From contig JAGYIQ010000016.1 in assembly GCA_018402565.1 (NCBI GenBank), positions 1 through 55,139 on the forward strand: a stretch of DNA of 55,139 bases, written 5' to 3'. Positions 51,429-55,139 of the stretch are shown piece after piece (within the stretch, counting starts at the first letter, position 1; every line of letters starts with the position of its first letter). The translations under genes were made by a program, and so were the position numbers. The notes beneath the pieces were generated by a model that was given only the letters and a program-made list of their open reading frames with translations, had not been told where the DNA came from and did not search any database. The DNA is from Pirellulaceae bacterium. GTDB lineage: Bacteria; Planctomycetota; Planctomycetia; Pirellulales; Pirellulaceae.

Positions 51429-51984
51429 TGGTCATGCCCTGTCGTTTCATGGCCAGCATCTGAAGGCCGAGCTTGCGCTCCTTCTCGCACGGCACCCACT
51501 GGGATCCCTTGCGAACGTAGCCCCACGGCCGGGCCCCGCCATAGGGCAGGCCCTGCGCCTTGCGGTGGGCCATGGCCACCTTGATCCGCTTGCCGATCTG
51601 CTTGCGTTCGTACTGGGAGAACACCGCGCCCTGAAGGAACACCATCTCCCCTTCATCCGTGGCCAGGTCTACGGGGAAGTCCAGGATATGGAGCTTGATC
51701 CCCAGCTCCCGCCACACCAGCACGGTGGTGGCGGCATCGACCAGCGAGCGGAAGGCCCTGTCCTTGGTGGTGATGACCACCATATCCCCAGGCGAGAGGC
51801 GGTCCCACATCTGCTTGCCGGCCGGTCGATCCTTGAGCGGAACGGAGCCCGACACATCGGTGTCAACGAACACCTCCGCCAACTCCACGCCGGCCTTGTC
51901 TGCATACGCTTGGAGCGCGTCAGACTGAGCCGACTTGGAGTTGGCTTGGAGGTCCGTCGATACCCGCACGTAGCCATAGATCAT
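51220..51984 (-). CDS. Serine recombinase (resolvase/invertase family)
   Basis: This encodes 254 residues from ATG 51984. YGYVRVSTDLQANSKSAQSD has the nucleophile Ser in the VSTDxQ motif. FVDTDVSGSVPLKDRPAGKQ, GDMVVITTKDRAFRSLVDAA and QYERKQIGKRIKVAMAHRKA complete the resolvase catalytic domain. A short recombinase-like C-terminal region follows. It is the second site-specific recombinase besides the tyrosine integrase. It converges with the sigma-like gene, overlapping about 209 bases. DNA inversion, resolution or integration are possible. Confidence 0.88.
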   Translation of the reverse strand: MIYGYVRVSTDLQANSKSAQSDALQAYADKAGVELAEVFVDTDVSGSVPLKDRPAGKQMWDRLSPGDMVVITTKDRAFRSLVDAATTVLVWRELGIKLHILDFPVDLATDEGEMVFLQGAVFSQYERKQIGKRIKVAMAHRKAQGLPYGGARPWGYVRKGSQWVPCEKERKLGLQMLAMKRQGMTTSQIALACVDHQKPVLKKNSSGYYHPADVYGLMRAAKAGYPVQTQASWLVRGYGQTPPAEKCHAPLQSS

Positions 51985-52052
51985 TGCGATACCCACCAGA
52001 GTGTCAGGCAAACAAAGAACGCACCCACCAGAAAGTCAGCGACAGGACTCAT
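51981..52052 (-). CDS. Membrane microprotein, 23 aa
   Basis: The ATG at 52052 is preceded by GGAGGTGATTCG. It encodes MSPVADFLVGAFFVCLTLWW plus VSQ, almost entirely one hydrophobic helix. Its stop overlaps the recombinase ATG, and its start overlaps the stop of the upstream microprotein. The strong ribosome binding site and double coupling support expression. Confidence 0.5.
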   Translation of the reverse strand: MSPVADFLVGAFFVCLTLWWVSQ

Positions 52053-52123
52053 CGAATCACCTCCAGGATTATACGAAGAACAACGATCACCAGCTCCACA
52101 ATCATCGGGGCATCCGTGCCCAT
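52049..52123 (-). CDS. Membrane microprotein, 24 aa
   Basis: The ATG at 52123 is preceded by AGGAGGTGACCC. It encodes MGTDAPMIVELVIVVLRIIL plus EVIR, a single hydrophobic helix. Its TGA overlaps the ATG of the next microprotein. Function unknown. Confidence 0.5.
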   Translation of the reverse strand: MGTDAPMIVELVIVVLRIILEVIR

Positions 52124-52133
52124 GGGTCACCTC

Positions 52134-52496
52134 CTATGCGATGGAAAACACGGGGGCCTTCCCCCACTCACTGAACACTTCGGCCAGCACCCGCTTGCCA
52201 GTCTGGTCAACGTACAGCGTGACCTTCCCGGGGGACGGCGGGGTAAGCTGACCGGAGTGGTTGACTTCCGGAAAGGCATCGTCGCTTTGCAGCAGCGATG
52301 TCATCACAGTGGGCCCGATGGCCCCGGCAAACTTCTTGTACGCCGCCAGCACATCGTCAGCCGGAGCCTTGGATGACACCGCCTCCTCCAACTGCCGCTT
52401 GGCAAACACCATGCCGTCAACATGGACGGGCCAGTTCAACGCCTTACTAAACACCTCGGTATCGAACAGCCACTGAACAACCTCAAGCTCTGTCAC
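52134..52496 (-). CDS. Hypothetical protein, 120 aa
   Basis: GTG 52496 follows GGAGGAGGTGGC. It contains TELEVVQWLFDTEVFSKALN and KVTLYVDQTGKRVLAEVFSE; helical then beta. Part of the leftward small-gene operon; unknown function. Confidence 0.6.
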   Translation of the reverse strand: MTELEVVQWLFDTEVFSKALNWPVHVDGMVFAKRQLEEAVSSKAPADDVLAAYKKFAGAIGPTVMTSLLQSDDAFPEVNHSGQLTPPSPGKVTLYVDQTGKRVLAEVFSEWGKAPVFSIA

Positions 52497-52693
52497 TTAG
52501 CCACCTCCTCCGGTTTGTTGACAACGATCCGAATGTCATCCTTCAGGTACTCAATCAGGGCCTCCGCCACCTGCTCGGTGAACCGATCCCCCACATTCAT
52601 CCCGCCCACCTCGCACCACGCCACGCACACGTACGGGTACTTGTGCCCTGGCTCATAGCCGAACTCAATCATCCGATGCTTTGCGAATGCCAT
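52493..52693 (-). CDS. Hypothetical protein, 66 aa
   Basis: ATG 52693 overlaps the upstream stop (TGATG). Tyr/Val/Trp-rich (GHKYPYVCVAWCEVGGMNVG) with a helical C-terminus. No recognised domain. Confidence 0.55.
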   Translation of the reverse strand: MAFAKHRMIEFGYEPGHKYPYVCVAWCEVGGMNVGDRFTEQVAEALIEYLKDDIRIVVNKPEEVAK

Positions 52694-52902
52694 CACCAGA
52701 ACCCCACTTTGATAGCCTCATCGACCCCACGCTTGGCTTCGGCCAAGGTGCGAAACTTTCCAGGGACATAGTTGCCATGCTGCTCATGGCCCGCCGCCCG
52801 TATGACGTAGCCAGTGCGGTGCTTCAGCGTGTGGCCAGGATGGGACCAGCTTTCAAAGTCCTCTTCGATCACGCGGCCACGGTAGGTCCAGGTCTTAGCC
52901 AT
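52693..52902 (-). CDS. Hypothetical protein, 69 aa
   Basis: ATG 52902 is preceded by GGGAGGG. His/Tyr/Gly-rich beta protein (TWTYRGRVIEEDFESWSHPG). Unknown function. Confidence 0.55.
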   Translation of the reverse strand: MAKTWTYRGRVIEEDFESWSHPGHTLKHRTGYVIRAAGHEQHGNYVPGKFRTLAEAKRGVDEAIKVGFW

Positions 52903-53240
52903 CACTTCCCTCCCTTCCCATAATCCGTCTCCCAGTCCGACATCTCTCTGGCGAACCCGTCCGCCATATCCTCATGGTCGGCCAGGCCCTCACGGAAGTG
53001 GTTGGCCACCCGAGCCAGCTCGGCGCCGAACACATACCCCGCCGACAGATAGCGGTCGCTCAGTCCCTTCCCTACCGCAGGGCTTGGGACAACAGTCTGC
53101 ACCTTATGCTGGAGAATCGTTGGCACACCGTATGCCGACTCGTCCTGGTGCAAATCCAACGTGACGTTGACGGTCAGAATCCCGAACCCGGAGATCACAA
53201 TCCCGCCCTCATCGTCAGCCTTCGCCTTCTTCTTAGCCAT
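52902..53240 (-). CDS. Hypothetical protein, 112 aa
   Basis: ATG 53240 is preceded by GGGGAGGACAGTG. It begins MAKKKAKADDEGG, followed by a beta-rich body (GILTVNVTLDLHQDESAYGV) and an acidic helical end. The Lys-rich start suggests nucleic-acid or partner binding. Confidence 0.6.
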   Translation of the reverse strand: MAKKKAKADDEGGIVISGFGILTVNVTLDLHQDESAYGVPTILQHKVQTVVPSPAVGKGLSDRYLSAGYVFGAELARVANHFREGLADHEDMADGFAREMSDWETDYGKGGK

Positions 53241-53433
53241 CACTGTCCTCCCCGAAGGCATCAGCCTCTTCTAAAAGGTGATCGAACTTATCTGCATAGT
53301 CGTACCCTTCCCACCCGCCCCACTTCAGTTCCGTGTAGGTGCGATCCACCTCGCTCCGCAACTGCACCACCGCATCAACCAGCCGAGCCATAAACTTCAG
53401 GGCCGGCAGATTAACCTGCATCTCTTCACCCAT
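53233..53433 (-). CDS. Hypothetical protein, 66 aa
   Basis: ATG 53433 is preceded by GAGGAGGTGAGTG. It is helical and acidic (LKFMARLVDAVVQLRSEVDR). Unknown function. Confidence 0.55.
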   Translation of the reverse strand: MGEEMQVNLPALKFMARLVDAVVQLRSEVDRTYTELKWGGWEGYDYADKFDHLLEEADAFGEDSDG

Positions 53434-53696
53434 CACTCACCTCCTCTTGGGTAATCGTTGGGGTATTCCTGTTCAGGCTTGCCAGGCTTGGCTTGCCCGA
53501 CATAAGGCTGCCACCACGGGGCATCCATCCTATCCACCACACCGGGGGATTCGGCACAGTGGATCAGGTGCGGCGACACGGGATCGTCCTCGGAGTAGGA
53601 GTAAGTCCCACGCCACACTCCGATGGGCTCGCCGTAGTAGTAGATCGACTGGCCCACCTCGGGCTGGCGGGCGAAGAAGCTAATCCAGCCTGTCAT
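53433..53696 (-). CDS. Hypothetical protein, 87 aa
   Basis: ATG 53696 is preceded by AGGAGGTGAGTG. Trp/Tyr/Pro-rich (GWISFFARQPEVGQSIYYYG). Its end RGGE overlaps the ribosome binding site and start of the next gene. Unknown function. Confidence 0.55.
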   Translation of the reverse strand: MTGWISFFARQPEVGQSIYYYGEPIGVWRGTYSYSEDDPVSPHLIHCAESPGVVDRMDAPWWQPYVGQAKPGKPEQEYPNDYPRGGE

Positions 53697-53925
53697 CACT
53701 CACCTCCTGTAGCTCGCTCATAACTCTGTCTGCCACCTGTGCGTCGAACGGCGCGCCCTCATTCCGTTTGGCGAACCATGACCGCCATACTTCCGGGAAG
53801 CCGCCGGCCTGCTCCCACTGCTCCACCCATCGGCATCGATGCTTCTTGGCAGCAGCCATTCGTCGCTGCCGTTCACTGTCGGAGAGCCGAAGCCCCGTCC
53901 GGAAGCCGAACATAAACTCAGTCAT
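53680..53925 (-). CDS. Hypothetical protein, 81 aa
   Basis: ATG 53925 is preceded by AGGAGGTGAGTG. Basic N-terminal half (SDSERQRRMAAAKKHRCRW), acidic C-terminus. It overlaps the next gene by 17 bases. Unknown function. Confidence 0.55.
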   Translation of the reverse strand: MTEFMFGFRTGLRLSDSERQRRMAAAKKHRCRWVEQWEQAGGFPEVWRSWFAKRNEGAPFDAQVADRVMSELQEVSDDRLD

Positions 53926-53935
53926 CACTCACCTC

Positions 53936-54343
53936 CTAGAAAGGGTGCCACTCACCAAACGAATGCATCGGCCGTGGCAACTGACGCAGGAAAGACCACA
54001 GCCTTGGCATGTCTGTGATGTACTCCTCTCGGGCAGGCCCGGGGGTGTCATCATCCTTCGCCCAGTCTGCAAAGTCAGAGTCGCAGAACATGATGACCTT
54101 GTCTTTATAGATGCGTGCCCCATAGGTCTGGTAGGAACCGGACGGGTAGACGCCCGTGGGTGCTTCGATGCCGATGCCGACATGATCCTTATCCACCCAC
54201 TTTGATGTGATCACATCATCGAACGGGGCCAACGAGGCGGCCTGTTCGTACAGGTCAGGTGCCTTGCGAACCACCTCATCCAGCCATGTATCTGGGCTGA
54301 AGTTATCCAGCCCGCTCTTCTTCTTGCTCTTCTTCTTAGCCAT
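53936..54343 (-). CDS. Hypothetical protein, 135 aa
   Basis: ATG 54343 is preceded by AGGAGGACAGTG. It begins MAKKKSKKKSGLDNFSPDTW; the Lys-rich start resembles that of the 52902-53240 gene. The body is Asp/Tyr/Pro-rich. Unknown function. Confidence 0.6.
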   Translation of the reverse strand: MAKKKSKKKSGLDNFSPDTWLDEVVRKAPDLYEQAASLAPFDDVITSKWVDKDHVGIGIEAPTGVYPSGSYQTYGARIYKDKVIMFCDSDFADWAKDDDTPGPAREEYITDMPRLWSFLRQLPRPMHSFGEWHPF

Positions 54344-54581
54344 CACTGTCCTCCTTTATCTGCTGGGCCCATGCTTCTATCTCACCCGCCCGGGCACTGA
54401 CCACCCAACGCAAGTGGTCTTCATCGGATGCGTAGCCGTCGCCCAAGAGCAGGTCATAGTGCGGGCCCAGCCGGCGAGACGCAAGGACTCGCTGTCTGGC
54501 ATCCGCATACAGCAGGGCCATGTCAAACGGCACGTTCGCCACGCCGGTATTGGTGTGGACTCTCCATGTATCAGCCATCAT
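54336..54581 (-). CDS. Hypothetical protein, 81 aa
   Basis: Two adjacent ATGs (54581 and 54578) follow GGAGGAGGC. It contains ANVPFDMALLYADARQRVLA and an acidic C-terminus. Unknown function. Confidence 0.55.
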   Translation of the reverse strand: MMADTWRVHTNTGVANVPFDMALLYADARQRVLASRRLGPHYDLLLGDGYASDEDHLRWVVSARAGEIEAWAQQIKEDSDG

Positions 54582-54715
54582 GCCTCCTCCAAAAGAAATC
54601 GCCTGATCTTCTCATACAGATCAGGCTGGGTATCCCGAACCACACGCTCCGCCTGCACCAGCAGGGCGATAGCATAATCTACCCTCGCATCTGTCCATCC
54701 ATCAATGCGTCCCAT
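54578..54715 (-). CDS. Small helical protein, 45 aa
   Basis: ATG 54715 to TGA 54578. It begins MGRIDGWTDARVDYAIALLV and is helical throughout, ending FLLEEA. It overlaps both neighbours (14 and 4 bases), which supports it as a real small gene. Confidence 0.55.
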   Translation of the reverse strand: MGRIDGWTDARVDYAIALLVQAERVVRDTQPDLYEKIRRFLLEEA

Positions 54716-54890
54716 GCACCACCTCCTTCTTGAGCAACAGCCGGTATAGATCCTCATTCACCGCAAGCTGCTGGACGTGTAACTCAGCATCGCTAATCTC
54801 CCACGGTGGCATGTCCTCCAACACATCCCGTGCCATAGTCAGGGCCATGAGCAGGTGGAGATACTGGTCATCGGTCAGGTCAATCTTCAT
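54702..54890 (-). CDS. Hypothetical protein, 62 aa
   Basis: ATG 54890 is preceded by GGGAGGACC. An acidic helical protein (KIDLTDDQYLHLLMALTMAR). Similar in style to the partial protein upstream, which also has an LT-containing N-terminal motif. Unknown function. Confidence 0.55.
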   Translation of the reverse strand: MKIDLTDDQYLHLLMALTMARDVLEDMPPWEISDAELHVQQLAVNEDLYRLLLKKEVVHGTH

Positions 54891-55139
54891 TGGTCCTCCC
54901 TTCTCGCTCTGCTTTCAGCATGTCACCAAGAGCCGTGCCCGCGAAGGGGCAAGGCAGGGCCCGATGCAGCACAGGCAAACACTCATGCAGTGTCGCCATG
55001 GTCGCGTAAACGAAGATAGAATCTTCGTCGGTCCATTCTTCCCAGGAGCCGTCGCGGAACTCATCTTCCGTAGATTCGATCCATCCTTGGGCAACGAGAA
55101 TAAGTGCCTTCGCCTGCTGTTCCGTGAGGTTAATCGTTG
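54880..55139 (-). CDS. Hypothetical protein, partial at window edge
   Basis: The open frame enters from the right edge and ends at TGA 54880. The visible part begins TINLTEQQAKALILVAQGWI and continues acidic, with CLPVLHRALPCPFAGTALGD. The start codon lies beyond the window. It is the most upstream visible gene of the leftward operon. Confidence 0.55.
   Translation of the reverse strand, partial: TINLTEQQAKALILVAQGWIESTEDEFRDGSWEEWTDEDSIFVYATMATLHECLPVLHRALPCPFAGTALGDMLKAEREGRTNED

Noticed and set aside
1..55139. Circular closure of the window
   Set aside because: No terminal overlap is visible. Joining the ends does not supply a start codon for the partial gene at the right edge before an in-frame stop.

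Overview
The window looks like most or all of the genome of a tailed double-stranded DNA phage, or a prophage excised from its host. It is GC-rich (about 60 percent by eye) and tightly packed, with many ATGA/TGATG stop-start overlaps. It carries a terminase, portal, capsid, tail, recombination and lysis-like gene set, and no host housekeeping genes. The tail genes resemble those of short-tailed phages: a neck/tail-tubular-like gene, a propeller-like tail gene, and then very large virion proteins. The host cannot be read directly. The Cys-rich gene at 2975-3883 uses a repeat style common in Planctomycetes, so a planctomycete or relative is my best guess.

Layout. 1-400: non-coding, with a long hairpin and a tRNA 3'-end-like fragment. 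401-1113: two leftward small genes. 1114-1542: a divergent control region with palindromes, duplicated repeats and a sigma70-like promoter. 1543-2136: one rightward gene with its own terminator. 2494-36872: the rightward virion region. It runs from small conserved phage genes and a Cys-rich protein to an ART-like protein, scaffold and capsid. A glycosyltransferase/methyltransferase, small and large terminase, portal, tail genes and large internal-virion-like proteins follow. Capsid genes precede terminase and portal, which is not the usual order. 36858-37785: a leftward tyrosine integrase followed by a tRNA 5'-end-like fragment (possible attP). 37999-42323: recombination and replication functions (RecE-like nuclease, ERF annealing protein, SSB, SF2 helicase). 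42268-47467: nucleases and small proteins, plus a leftward second ART-like gene. 47460-50854: a lysis-like cassette with a subtilisin, a papain-like protease and small membrane proteins. A secreted HExxH protein lies upstream at 43338. 50805-51428: a sigma-factor-like gene. 51220-55139: a leftward operon with a serine recombinase, micro-ORFs and about a dozen small unknown genes, running off the right edge.

Two features cut across the map. First, a short element, GGGCAATAGTC followed by TAG/TATG, sits 0-15 bases before the start codons of genes in several modules and looks like a phage-specific promoter. Second, reading frames are broken by many single-base shifts in 10.4-12.0 kb, 18.9-20.3 kb and especially 22.3-29.9 kb, while neighbouring multi-kilobase genes are intact. 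That pattern fits local consensus errors better than gene decay, so the tail genes are annotated as frameshifted spans. No DNA polymerase, primase, RNA polymerase, CRISPR array or complete tRNA was seen.
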